A stretch of 64,000 nucleotides of DNA from Rothia mucilaginosa (GCF_001061665.1 NZ_JVSP01000007.1:118618-182617), one strand, 5' to 3'; numbered from the stretch's first letter, positions 56,189 through 64,000 are shown. Notes: generated by a model not told the origin, from the letters alone. Numbers and translations are program-made.

Positions 56189-56656
56189 GTGTTCAAGATT
56201 CTTTTCTATACCCCCGAGATTCCGGGTAATACCGGTAACGCCATCCGACTGGCCGCGATTACCGGTGCCGAATTGCATCTGGTGGAGCCGCTGGGTTTCA
56301 ACTTCGATAACGCCCACCTGCGCCGCGCGGGCCTGGATTACCACGACCTGGCCGTGGTGACCGTCCACAAGACCCTCGAGGACGCCTGGCGGGCCCTCGA
56401 GCCGGAGCGCGTCTTCGCGTTCACGACCACGGCCTCGACCTCCTACGCGGATATCGAGTACCGTCCCGGAGACGTCCTCATGTTCGGCCCCGAGTCGGTG
56501 GGTCTGCCCGCCGAGGTACAGCGGGACGAGCACATTACCGAACGGGTTAAGATTCCCATGAAGCCTGGCCGCCGTTCCCTCAATCTGGCTAACTCCGCAT
56601 CGATTGCCGTGTTTGAGGCCTGGCGCCAGAACGGATTTGAAGGAGGCGCCATCTAG
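56189..56656 (+). CDS. trmL: tRNA (cytidine/uridine-34-2'-O)-methyltransferase TrmL
   Basis: 155 residues of the SPOUT fold: FYTPEIPGNTGNAIRLAAIT at the start, and the knot motifs LMFGPESVGLP and IPMKPGRRSLNLANSASIAV. Methylates the wobble base of tRNA-Leu. GTG start. Divergent from the cysteine desulfurase gene; the next gene begins 1 base after its stop. Confidence 0.93.
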   Translation: MFKILFYTPEIPGNTGNAIRLAAITGAELHLVEPLGFNFDNAHLRRAGLDYHDLAVVTVHKTLEDAWRALEPERVFAFTTTASTSYADIEYRPGDVLMFGPESVGLPAEVQRDEHITERVKIPMKPGRRSLNLANSASIAVFEAWRQNGFEGGAI

Positions 56657-56657
56657 C

Positions 56658-57305
56658 ATGGCTACCGCACACCACGATTTGCCCGAGCACATGGTTCAGC
56701 AGATTCTGAGTTCTACCCCTCCCCTGGCCGAGCAGATTCGCCGGGATCCTGAGAATAAGGAGTACACCGAGCAGGGCTGGGAGCCGGTCTATTCGGCGTC
56801 ACCTAGGGCACGCATCGTGGTGATTGGTCAGGCACCGGGGCGCGCCGCGCAGGAAAGCCGTATCCCGTGGAACGACCCGAGCGGTGAGAAGCTGCGCGAG
56901 TGGATGGGCGTGACAGACGAGCAGTTCTACAACCCCGAGCTCATTTCGCTGCTGCCGATGGATTTCTACTACCCCGGTAAGGGCGCGCACGGCGATAACC
57001 CGCCGCGTAAGGATTTCGCGCCGAAGTGGCATCCGCAGCTGCTGGATCTCATGCCGGACGTTCAGCTAATTCTGCTGGTGGGCGCGTACTCCCAGAAGTA
57101 CTATCTGAACGGTAAGCGCGGTCCGAAGGCCGAACGTAACCTGACCGAGACGGTACGCGCGTGGGAGTCCTACCTTCCGAAGTTCCTGCCGCTCGTGCAT
57201 CCTTCGCCCCTAAACTTTAGGTGGCAGGCGAAGAACCCCTGGTTCGAGCAGGAGGTCATCCCTGCACTGCAGAAGCGCGTGGCAGAGATTCTCAAGAACG
57301 CCTAG
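56658..57305 (+). CDS. Uracil-DNA glycosylase superfamily protein
   Basis: 215 residues with UDG-fold motifs VVIGQAPGRAAQES (about 52-65) and LPLVHPSPLNFRW (about 180-192). Close to the COG1573 group, but no Fe-S cysteines are present, so not family 4/5. Family members of this type are usually annotated uracil-DNA glycosylase without proof. ATG at 56658 follows the trmL stop with GGAGG inside the trmL end, indicating coupling. Confidence 0.85.
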   Translation: MATAHHDLPEHMVQQILSSTPPLAEQIRRDPENKEYTEQGWEPVYSASPRARIVVIGQAPGRAAQESRIPWNDPSGEKLREWMGVTDEQFYNPELISLLPMDFYYPGKGAHGDNPPRKDFAPKWHPQLLDLMPDVQLILLVGAYSQKYYLNGKRGPKAERNLTETVRAWESYLPKFLPLVHPSPLNFRWQAKNPWFEQEVIPALQKRVAEILKNA

Positions 57306-57342
57306 CCTTCCCGCAAGGCCGTTCCCGTAGCGCTAATACGAC

Positions 57343-57386
57343 GAAGCTCCCGGCCCTCACATCGAGGGTCGGGAGCTTCGTCTCTA
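57343..57386. terminator. Bidirectional terminator between the UDG-like and htrA genes
   Basis: A 16-bp stem GAAGCTCCCGGCCCTC / GAGGGTCGGGAGCTTC with one mismatch and a 5-base loop, between converging genes. Confidence 0.85.
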
Positions 57387-57462
57387 TTTGCTCTTCTACC
57401 CGCCCGTATTTGTCGGCTCGCATCCCCGTCGCAGAGGCGAGCGCCAAAGAGGCGGGTTAGCG

Positions 57463-58770
57463 CTACGAGCTGGCGCTGCCCAGGGTCACGGTGATGTCCT
57501 TGGTCGTCCCGCCGCGCTTAACCTTGAGCGTCATGTTCGAGCCGGCCGCCGCCGCACGTACCGTGCCGTTGAGCTCGTCGCTCTTCGTGATGGGGTGGCC
57601 GTCCGCCTCCACTACGATGTCGCCGGCACGCAAATCTGCCTTGGCTGCGGGGCTGCCGGAGGTCACAGAGCTAATCTCCACACCGCCGGAAATCAGCTTC
57701 GAGGAGCCGCTACCGGTGTCGGCGGGGCTGTTCTTAACGTTCGCACCCAGGTAACCGTGGGTGGCCTTGCCGTTAGCGATGATTTCGGAGGAGATACGCT
57801 TGGCGTAGTTCGAAGTAATCGAGAAGGCCATGCCGTCGGCGGTACCGCCGTCCTGGCTGGCCTGGCCCTGCGCGTTAATGCCGACCAGTTCTCCCTTGAG
57901 GTTGACGAGCGGGCCACCGGAGTTACCGTGGTTGATGGGGGCGTCAGTCTGAACCATGGGGATGTAATTCTGGCCCTTCTCGTCGGCAGGCTGCACGCGG
58001 TTCGCGTTCGACACCACACCGGAGGTGACCGTGTCGGTACGGCTATAGGGCGCGCCGAGGGCCACCACGACCTCACCCGAGACCAGCTTCGAAGAATCTC
58101 CCCAGGTGATGGGCTGCAGGTCAAGACCGGAAGAGTTAATCTTCAGGACAGCCAGGTCGGAGGCTTCATCGCGCCCCACGATCTTGGCGGTGCGCACCGT
58201 ACCGTCGTTCAGACGCACCTCGACGATGGAGGCTTCCCTGTTAGAGAAAACCACCACGTGGTTATTCGTCAGGATGTGTCCTTCCTTGTCCAGAACGACG
58301 CCGCTGCCGCCGCCGGCAGTGCTCGACCCGTCAGATGCCACGATGCTAACGGTCGAGGGAAGAACCTTCTTCGCGGTCTCGGCGACGCCGGTAACAGTCG
58401 ACGAGTTGCTGATATTGGAACTCACCGACCCACGAGAGGAGCTCGAAGAGGAGGAACCGGCCGAGGCGGTGAAGGACCCGACGCCGGCGCCCACGCCGCC
58501 ACCCACGAGGGCTGCGAGCACGGCCGCGGTGAGAACAACTCCGCCACCGTAACGCTTGCTCTTCTCCGGGGCGGGGGAAGCTACCGTAGCGGTCGCACGA
58601 TACCCGTAGCCGTTCTGAGGGTACGCCTGCGAGTAGCCGTTTTGGGAGGCCTGGTACCCGGCCTGCTGATAACCCTGGTAATTGGGTTGCCCGTTTACGC
58701 TCTGCAGAGGCCGTGTCGCGTCGGAGAGGCCGTCGTTGCCGCCCGGGGACCATCCGGTGTTCTGAGTCAT
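57463..58770 (-). CDS. htrA: HtrA/DegP-type membrane-anchored serine protease with PDZ domain
   Basis: 435 residues. A Gln/Tyr/Asn-rich cytoplasmic amino end (about 1-65), one membrane helix (about 75-98), a Ser-rich linker, a trypsin-fold domain with His in ILTNNHVVVF, Asp in EASDLAVLKI and Ser in NHGNSGGPLVNLKG, and a PDZ domain (about 335-435). Degrades misfolded envelope proteins. ATG at 58770 behind AAGGAG; the longer ORF to 58815 is unlikely. Confidence 0.93.
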   Translation of the reverse strand: MTQNTGWSPGGNDGLSDATRPLQSVNGQPNYQGYQQAGYQASQNGYSQAYPQNGYGYRATATVASPAPEKSKRYGGGVVLTAAVLAALVGGGVGAGVGSFTASAGSSSSSSSRGSVSSNISNSSTVTGVAETAKKVLPSTVSIVASDGSSTAGGGSGVVLDKEGHILTNNHVVVFSNREASIVEVRLNDGTVRTAKIVGRDEASDLAVLKINSSGLDLQPITWGDSSKLVSGEVVVALGAPYSRTDTVTSGVVSNANRVQPADEKGQNYIPMVQTDAPINHGNSGGPLVNLKGELVGINAQGQASQDGGTADGMAFSITSNYAKRISSEIIANGKATHGYLGANVKNSPADTGSGSSKLISGGVEISSVTSGSPAAKADLRAGDIVVEADGHPITKSDELNGTVRAAAAGSNMTLKVKRGGTTKDITVTLGSASS

Positions 58771-59054
58771 GGGTTTGTTCTCCTTGAAGTCTACCCGTGC
58801 GTCGTTCGGGCGCACTATCTCTATCTACTGTAGAGGGTCTTTTGTGCCGTTCGATGCTTTTTCACTGTCGCTCAGCGTAGAGTTCCCTGGGAATTTTCTG
58901 AGTGTCGGCTTTTCCCCGCGCTACCCGCGAAGTGCCCGCAAATGAGAATCTAGCGAACGGCAATCTACACAGCGGTGCCCGCCTCTACGCACAGCTGAAG
59001 CACAGAGAAGACCCGTAGCGTGGAGGGCAGATGATAAGCGAAGGAGGAACTCCA

Positions 59055-59204
59055 GTGATTGCAACCATAATCTTTTGCGCCATATTGGTTTGCTCAATCG
59101 GCATCGGTGCCGGTGTGGTGGCCTGCTGCTCAGGCATGGTGTACCGCCGCCAGCAGGAGGAACAACTCCACGAGCGACACCAGAGCGCGGCCATCTCTAG
59201 ATAG
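59055..59204 (+). CDS. 49-residue single-helix membrane peptide
   Basis: GTG start with GGAGG 8 bases upstream. The product begins VIATIIFCAILVCSIGIGAG, one hydrophobic helix with several Cys, followed by a charged tail YRRQQEEQLHERHQ. Not preceded by another + strand gene within 280 bases. Too short for most gene finders; ribosome binding site and membrane-peptide composition make it credible. Function unknown. Confidence 0.6.
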   Translation: MIATIIFCAILVCSIGIGAGVVACCSGMVYRRQQEEQLHERHQSAAISR

Positions 59205-59537
59205 CGTTGGCCAAGACGATGGATAAGACTCTACCGTCGAACGAGTTTTCCGGTACGGGAGTTGAGAGACCCGTAACGGATGGGGGTGTATCCCCGAAAG
59301 TGTCCTTCGGCTCGGGTGAGGCCGAGCCGGGACATATGTGTTAAGTGATGAGTGATGAGGATGCGGTCCCCACCCCGAATACGGGTGGGGGCCGCTTCTT
59401 TGTTTGGGCTCGTACCTGCGTTAGCTCCGCGTCCCGGGCTCACCCGCTCCGCAGGATGGCTCGGGTATCGACTCTTAGTATGCGGCGGATTCACACGCTC
59501 CCGAGCACGGCGGGGCATGCTGGGCTATCGTAAAGAC
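59205..59537 (+). other. Structured untranslated stretch ending in a terminator, upstream of the helical-paralogue gene
   Basis: Successive hairpins: CGGTACGGG/CCCGTAACGG (59251-59279), GGGG-TGTA-TCCCC (59282-59295), CGGCTCGG/CCGAGCCG (59308-59329), then a terminator (59363-59405), then about 130 bases to the next ATG. It could be a 3' end, a small RNA or a leader with an attenuator. No known riboswitch family recognised. Confidence 0.45.
59363..59405 (+). terminator. Terminator in the structured stretch
   Basis: GCGGTCCCCACCC / GGGTGGGGGCCGC (one G-T pair) with a 7-base loop, followed by TTCTTTGTTTG. Confidence 0.8.
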
Positions 59538-61916
59538 ATGAGTACTTCCCGCGCCGCGTTCGCTCTTCTCGCCACGCTACCTTCGCTATCGGTGGCGGGC
59601 CCTGCACCCCTGTACACCCTCCTCGGGGGCGTACTCGCTATCACCCTTGTTGTTCTGCTGGTTAGCCTCCGTGCCCAGAAACGGCGGGGCAAAAACGACG
59701 CGCAGCAGAATCAGCGGGTGTCGCCTCCGTACAGCCCGTACCCGACGAGCGCACCGCAGGCGCCTCCCCATGCTCCGGGACAACCCCAGCACGGGTACCC
59801 TTCGCAGGTTCAGCCTCCGCAGAACCAACAGGGTCAGCCCGTCCGGGGTGCCGTCAGCTATCCGCAGCAGTACCTGCCGAATCCGCAGCCCTCGAGTGCC
59901 CCGCAGGGTACCGCCCCGGCTAACGACGCACAGCAGAACCGTGTTGAGAGCACCGCAGCGAAGCAGGGGGTGCCCTCCCCGCTCGCTCCCCTGCAGGTGG
60001 GAAACCCCGCGGGCGTTCGAGAGGCCGGTGTGCGCGAAGAATCCCGGCCGGAGGAGGCCGCCGTTCGGCAGGAAGCCACTCCCCCGATCGGGACGGCTCA
60101 GCAGGAAGAAACTACGCAGAAGAACGAGGCTGACCCGCCCAAGCCAGCACCTTCCGACCCTTTCTCTTTGAGCACCAACTTCAAGCTCATTCCCCCTCTA
60201 GAGAACGCGCAACGCAGCCGCTACCCCATGGTGCTTTCTGTCAGTAAATCTGAGGATGAGGTCTTTGCGCTGCCGTCGATTAGCGGTGTGCCGCAGCATC
60301 TACTGGTGGGCACGCAGGAGAATCATGTTCCGCTGAATCAGCGTCAGCGTTGGGAGCAGGTCAGCATCCTGGAGAACTACCTCATGCGTGCGGTCATGAA
60401 CCTGCAGACGCTCGAGCGTGCACAGGTTTCTCCGTTGCACAGTTTCAAGGAGACTGCCCAGGCTGACCGCACGGTACTTGCCGCTGAGCTGGAAGAAACC
60501 ATCCGGGTATCTCGGCTGAAGCTGAGCGGGGCGCTGGAGTTTTATACGTCCCTGCCCCGTCTGGCGGAGGCCCCGGGCTCTTTCGCTTTTGCCCGCGACC
60601 ACGCGCTCTCCCTGAGCGCCACCGTCATTGAAATGACGGAGCGGTGCTTTGAGCGTACCTTCCGTTGGCGCCTGCTGGAGGATACCCTCCCAGATTCTTT
60701 GAGCGACCGCCTGTACGCGGTGCGTTATCTGCGTGAGAGCGCCCAGAAGCTGGCGGCTTTTGTGGAGCTGAGCGAATATGACCGCGCTATGCAGCTTGCC
60801 GAGACCTGGAAAAAGACGGCCCGCAAGGATTCGAAGATCGATGAGGGCAAGGTCTGGAATGAGATGACCGAAGTCGCCTTTGACGTTCTGCCCGAGTTGC
60901 GAGAGCGGGCGTTGAAGGGCGTGCAGTCTACGTTGGAGTTTAGCGAACTTTTCTACCGCACTGGCGAGGACGGTGTGCACCGTATGCTCCGCCCAGAGCA
61001 GCTGAGCGAGTTTGAGCTCAAGGGCGTGCAGTCCACGCTGGAAGAGCGCCTGGAGAAGGTGCGTCTTGAGCTTCAGAATGCGGAGTTCTGCGCCGCGGTC
61101 TTGAGCCTGCAGACGAACGCTGTCATTGAGCTTCTGGAGGAGCTTCTGCAGGTTGAGCAGGACGGCGTTCTGACCGAGATTGTGACCGATTTGCGGGCGC
61201 TTGCTCATGACTCGCCCGACCTTGCCGAGCAGCCTATCCAGACGGTGACGTTCAGCCGCGAACAGTACGCCCCGGATGGGGAGGATCTTCCGACCATTGG
61301 CGAGCGCATCCGTTGCCTTTCGAGTGTTCCCGAGGTTCTGGCGTTCGTGCACTACGAGGGACCGGTGCTTCTGACAGGCGTCTCGGATCCGTATAAGGCA
61401 TTTTCCGGGGAAGGCTCCTTCGAGGGTCTGCTTTCGGAGGAGAAGAGACTATCTTCCATGCCGCTGTCGGTGTTGCGCACCCATTCGCGGCTTCTGCAGC
61501 AGGTGCTTCGCCTGCAGAATCTGCGTTTGAAGCTGGCGTGGGTGAGTAGCTGTAGCGGCTACATGCCTTTGAGCCTGGTTGAACGGTATTTCGTCGGCCC
61601 CTCTGCCGCTGATGAGGATTTGAAGGAGCTGACCGAAAATATTGAGGCGCTCGCTGAGCTTCTGGACGCTCGCGCCAGTTCCCGGGAGTATAGGGGTCGT
61701 GACGTGCCGGTCCCCCGCATCCTGTGGTCGCAGATGCGGAAGCAGGCAGATCGCAGTTCTAGGTTGCTGAATACTGTGCAGTTCTTGGGCTGGATGTTCG
61801 CCTCGTCTTCGCGGGTTAAGGTGGTGAACGGCATAGCACAGAGCATCCACGATGTTGATGCCGCTGAGGTAGTGGAGCACCTGATGAGCAATCTGAAGAT
61901 TGCGCGTCGGCGCTAA
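59538..61916 (+). CDS. Membrane-anchored helical protein of unknown family (paralogue 1)
   Basis: 792 residues. One membrane helix (about 22-42, APLYTLLGGVLAITLVVLLV), a basic stop-transfer, a Pro/Gln-rich disordered region (about 50-215), then a long mostly helical domain (about 230-792) with CFERTFRWRLLEDT, FYRTGEDGV and VSSCSGYMPLSLVERYFVGP. KGVQSTLE occurs twice. ATG at 59538 is preferred to an in-frame start at 59352, which would lie inside the terminator stretch. The helical domain is paralogous over its length to the next gene. No family recognised; cytoplasmic or surface side not decidable. Confidence 0.8.
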   Translation: MSTSRAAFALLATLPSLSVAGPAPLYTLLGGVLAITLVVLLVSLRAQKRRGKNDAQQNQRVSPPYSPYPTSAPQAPPHAPGQPQHGYPSQVQPPQNQQGQPVRGAVSYPQQYLPNPQPSSAPQGTAPANDAQQNRVESTAAKQGVPSPLAPLQVGNPAGVREAGVREESRPEEAAVRQEATPPIGTAQQEETTQKNEADPPKPAPSDPFSLSTNFKLIPPLENAQRSRYPMVLSVSKSEDEVFALPSISGVPQHLLVGTQENHVPLNQRQRWEQVSILENYLMRAVMNLQTLERAQVSPLHSFKETAQADRTVLAAELEETIRVSRLKLSGALEFYTSLPRLAEAPGSFAFARDHALSLSATVIEMTERCFERTFRWRLLEDTLPDSLSDRLYAVRYLRESAQKLAAFVELSEYDRAMQLAETWKKTARKDSKIDEGKVWNEMTEVAFDVLPELRERALKGVQSTLEFSELFYRTGEDGVHRMLRPEQLSEFELKGVQSTLEERLEKVRLELQNAEFCAAVLSLQTNAVIELLEELLQVEQDGVLTEIVTDLRALAHDSPDLAEQPIQTVTFSREQYAPDGEDLPTIGERIRCLSSVPEVLAFVHYEGPVLLTGVSDPYKAFSGEGSFEGLLSEEKRLSSMPLSVLRTHSRLLQQVLRLQNLRLKLAWVSSCSGYMPLSLVERYFVGPSAADEDLKELTENIEALAELLDARASSREYRGRDVPVPRILWSQMRKQADRSSRLLNTVQFLGWMFASSSRVKVVNGIAQSIHDVDAAEVVEHLMSNLKIARRR

Positions 61917-62031
61917 CTAGCTGAATAGCCGGTGGGCCGGGGTCTGGCGTGAGGCTAGACGCCGGCCCACCTGTATGCCGGCTTTCCTGTATAACCCTGG
62001 GAAGTCGGTAAGCGGGTGGCAAACAACCGCA

Positions 62032-62174
62032 CAATATTGTGGTCTTATTCGCTGAAGGCTTCGTATCATCGGCCCTTGGCCGCGGGGCAGGCTGCCGGGC
62101 TGTTAGCTGGGTCGGTTGCTGGGCCGCGGTTACACTAATAGTGTGACCGGTGTTGAGGGTACGCAACGACCGCT
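62032..62174. repeat. Duplicated upstream segment, copy A
   Basis: Shares TATTCGCTGAAGGCTTCGTA and GGTTACACTAATAGTGTGAC plus the following 26 bases with 63893-64000. Copy A has an internal extra stretch around GCAGGCTGCCGGGCTGTTAG. Confidence 0.85.
62128..62148. promoter_or_regulatory. Operator-like palindrome, copy A
   Basis: GGTTACACTA-A-TAGTGTGACC: 10-bp arms with one mismatch, overlapping possible -10 hexamers (TACACT, TAATAG). Perfectly conserved in copy B at 63954-63974. Confidence 0.5.
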
Positions 62175-62223
62175 ACCTGCACGAACGAGCACATAAATAC
62201 GTCACGATAACGGAGGAAATAGC

Positions 62224-62268
62224 ATGACCAACCACGCCCCCGCGCGTTACTCTCGCAGCGTCTGCTAG
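62224..62268 (+). other. 14-codon ORF with strong ribosome binding site, fused remnant or leader
   Basis: ATG behind GGAGGAAATAGC reads MTNHAPARYSRSVC, then TAG. It is in frame with the paralogue-2 ORF 21 codons on. In the +2 frame the same DNA reads QRLLVGAVSNHAP, matching HLLVGTQENHVPL of paralogue 1, so this is the junction of a foreign gene start with a truncated copy, or it has become a leader peptide. Confidence 0.5.
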
Positions 62269-62286
62269 TGGGAGCCGTTAGCAATC

Positions 62287-63861
62287 ATGCCCCTTGACCA
62301 GCATTCGTGGCAGCAACAGGTCAAAGCCCTCGAAAACTACCTCGTGCACGCCGTGCTGAACCTGCAGACGCTTGAGCGTGCGCAGGTTTCTCCCCTGCAC
62401 TCCCTAAAGCAGACGCCGAACGCATCGAAGGAACTTCTCTCAGCTGAGCTGGAGCAGTCCATTGAGCAGAACCGCATGCGGCTTAGCGAAGCCCTGAAGT
62501 ACTACGCTTCCCTCGCTAACCTCGAAGGAAAGCCGGATTCCTTCGCCCACGCCCGAGACCGTTCCCTCGCATTGGCGTCCTCAGTGGTGACGGAGACGGA
62601 GCGGTGCTTCGAGCGCACCTTCCGTTGGCGTCTGCTGGAGGATACCCCGCCCGCCGATGTGAACAACCGTCTCCACGCGGTGCGTTACCTGCGCGAGGGC
62701 GCGCAGAAGCTGGCAGCCTTCGCGGAGCGGAAAAATTACGATCTCGCGGTGGATCTCTCCCAGACCGTACTGGCTAACCGAGCTCAGCAGTATAAGGCGT
62801 CGAATGGCGGTGGGCTGGGTGAAAAGGATGAGAGCAGAAAGCTCTGGGATGCCACGATTCAATACGCTACGAATCTTCTTCCTGCTCTGCGCGAGCAGGC
62901 CCTGCTGCTAGTTCAGTCCGTATTGAAGTTCACCGATCCGTTCTACCGCACCGGTCGGGACGGCATCACCCGATTTTTGCGCGTCGAAGATCTGAACGAG
63001 TTTGAGCTGACGGGTATGCAAGCCACTCTCGAGGAGAGTCTCGATGCGGCACGCCAACAGTTGCAGGACGCCGAGTTCCTCGCGGCCGTGCTAGACATTC
63101 ATGTGCGCGAGACCATCGAGGCGATGAACCTTATCCTCGCGCTTGAGGGTGAGGGAATCATCGAGGAGATGACCGCCGACCTTCGCCTGCTGGCTCAGCA
63201 CGACCCAAAGACCGCGGAACAGCCAATCATGATTCCCAACCATGTAGAGGATTGGGATCATCCCGGTCCCTATTCCCTTATCACAATCGGGAAGCGCATC
63301 CAATCGCTAACGGGGTTCCCCGATATCATCCGTTTCCTGCACTACGAGGGGAAGCTCTTGCTCGCAAATCCCGGCTCCGCGTCCCCGGCTCGTCCCGAGC
63401 AGATACCCCTCCCCCTGCTGCGGGCTCACGTACGTCTACTCCGCCAGACGGTACGTCTACATACCGTGCAGAGGCAACTGACCTGGCTCGTCACGTGCGA
63501 CGGGTACCTTCCTCTTTCTCTCATCGAACGCACCGCTTGTGGCCCGTGCGCAGACGATACCGGGAGCGTTGGGGTGCTCCACACCGTTGAGGCGCTGGAA
63601 GACCTCATCGAGGCTCGCGAATCTTCCCGCCCCGTTGCGGCGGGTGCTTTCCCCTCGCTCCGCGACGCGTGGGAGCAGGCTCAGGAACTCATCCGTGATG
63701 GTGAGAGAAGGCTGAGCACCGCCAAGATGCGGGGCTGCGCCCCCGTATCAACGGTGAGCGTCTCCGACGGGAAGACGAGTACCGTGTACGGCTCGGATGC
63801 TCGGGGCGTCCCGCATTACCTTCTTATGAATCGCAAGCAGGCAAGGGATTCTCACCGCTAA
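62287..63861 (+). CDS. Helical protein of unknown family (paralogue 2), amino-terminally truncated
   Basis: 524 residues, no membrane helix. Collinear with residues about 255-792 of paralogue 1: shared ENYL..AVMNLQTLERAQVSPLHS, TERCFERTFRWRLLEDT, ALREQALLLVQS and DGYLPLSLIER. The start MPLDQHSW aligns inside paralogue 1 (VPLNQRQRW), so membrane anchor and linker are missing. The ATG has no clear binding site (nearest is GGAGG 70 bases upstream, used by the 14-codon ORF). The carboxy end VSVSDGKTSTVYGSDARGVP is like a segment lying just before the aligned start in paralogue 1. May be poorly translated or use re-initiation. Confidence 0.7.
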   Translation: MPLDQHSWQQQVKALENYLVHAVLNLQTLERAQVSPLHSLKQTPNASKELLSAELEQSIEQNRMRLSEALKYYASLANLEGKPDSFAHARDRSLALASSVVTETERCFERTFRWRLLEDTPPADVNNRLHAVRYLREGAQKLAAFAERKNYDLAVDLSQTVLANRAQQYKASNGGGLGEKDESRKLWDATIQYATNLLPALREQALLLVQSVLKFTDPFYRTGRDGITRFLRVEDLNEFELTGMQATLEESLDAARQQLQDAEFLAAVLDIHVRETIEAMNLILALEGEGIIEEMTADLRLLAQHDPKTAEQPIMIPNHVEDWDHPGPYSLITIGKRIQSLTGFPDIIRFLHYEGKLLLANPGSASPARPEQIPLPLLRAHVRLLRQTVRLHTVQRQLTWLVTCDGYLPLSLIERTACGPCADDTGSVGVLHTVEALEDLIEARESSRPVAAGAFPSLRDAWEQAQELIRDGERRLSTAKMRGCAPVSTVSVSDGKTSTVYGSDARGVPHYLLMNRKQARDSHR

Positions 63862-63892
63862 CAGTCAAAGTAAACGATCAGTAAACAGAGTT

Positions 63893-64000
63893 CCAATATT
63901 CGGGTCATATTCGCTGAAGGCTTCGTATCATCGGGCCTTGACCGCGGGGCCGCGGTTACACTAATAGTGTGACCGGTGTTGAGGGTACGCAACGACCGCT
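63893..64000. repeat. Duplicated upstream segment, copy B (runs off the window)
   Basis: Matches 62032-62174 apart from about 35 missing bases and a few substitutions, and reaches the window end in GCAACGACCGCT. TTGACC-N18-TAATAG is a reasonable promoter here. Implies a third gene of the array just beyond the window. Confidence 0.8.
63954..63974. promoter_or_regulatory. Operator-like palindrome, copy B
   Basis: Identical to 62128-62148 (GGTTACACTAATAGTGTGAC C), in front of a gene outside the window. Confidence 0.5.

Larger units (their letters stand above)
61917..62223 (+). promoter_or_regulatory. Promoter/leader region of paralogue 2 with duplicated segment
   Basis: 62032-62174 is repeated at 63893-64000 (end of window), the left copy carrying about 35 extra bases (62097-62122 region). 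Both copies hold the near-palindrome at 62128-62148. Strong GGAGG at 62211-62215 follows. Upstream of it (61917-62030) nothing else is recognised. Confidence 0.55.

Noticed and set aside
62224..63861. TAG at 62266-62268 as readthrough (pyrrolysine or suppressor) joining the 14-codon ORF to paralogue 2
   Set aside because: In-frame residues between TAG and MPLDQ do not match paralogue 1, whereas another frame does; a recombination/indel scar explains it better.

Overview
The window is chromosomal DNA from a high-G+C Gram-positive bacterium, most likely a Rothia-like member of the Micrococcaceae. Support comes from Kgd instead of a classical E1o, a SigR/RsrA pair, WhiB1, BldC, MtrAB-LpqB and a UDP-galactofuranose system, with codon use less G+C-extreme than in Streptomyces. 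The order whiB1-pdtaS, sigR-rsrA, aroA-rsgA, Rv3235-like, secA, hpf, comF, lpqB, mtrB, mtrA follows a block that is also conserved in mycobacteria. The genus call is an inference; no 16S gene is present.

Layout. 1-10.4 kb (+ strand, then one gene on -): the 3' part of kgd, an SGNH hydrolase, a 24-codon ribosomal protein gene (bL37), sigR with a textbook SigR-type promoter, rsrA, aroA, rsgA, and a HisN homologue that has lost most of its metal ligands. 10.7-14.1 kb: a degraded island directly behind the 3' end of tmRNA (ssrA, - strand). It is bounded by a 66-bp direct repeat with a third partial copy in the middle, and it holds gene fragments cut at the repeats plus a few intact small genes. 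14.7-18.0 kb (-): two paired membrane proteins, one with a prion-like Ser/Tyr/Gly/Gln tail, then smpB and prfB. 18.2-23.1 kb (-): a Tad/Flp pilus operon (tadA, tadB, tadC, a pilin-like gene and three TadE/G-like genes). 23.6-28.4 kb (-): glf, a galactofuranosyltransferase and an ABC exporter, forming a galactan synthesis and export operon.

29.0-33.4 kb (+): a 1447-residue FHA-transmembrane-FtsK/EccC-like ATPase without nearby WXG100 genes. 33.4-42.1 kb: a small membrane protein, whiB1, pdtaS, a CpaE-like and a CpaB/SAF-like gene (probably completing the Tad machinery in trans), bldC, an unknown protein, a LysM protein and an Rv3235-family protein. 42.2-51.5 kb (-): secA, hpf, comF, lpqB, mtrB, mtrA. 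51.5-56.0 kb (-): a MetE-like protein, chorismate mutase, mnmA and a cysteine desulfurase; the last two act together in tRNA 2-thiolation. 56.2-58.8 kb: trmL, a uracil-DNA-glycosylase-fold protein (+) and an HtrA protease (-). 59.0-64.0 kb (+): a 49-codon membrane peptide, a structured untranslated stretch, and two tandem paralogues of an unrecognised, largely helical protein family. The second paralogue is an amino-terminally truncated copy behind a duplicated promoter/operator segment that appears again at the window's right edge, so the array probably continues.

The least explained parts are the repeat-bounded ssrA island, the tandem helical paralogues, the HisN-like pseudoenzyme, the SYGQ low-complexity membrane protein and the orphan FHA-FtsK ATPase. 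No computation was run: all homology statements come from reading motifs by eye.
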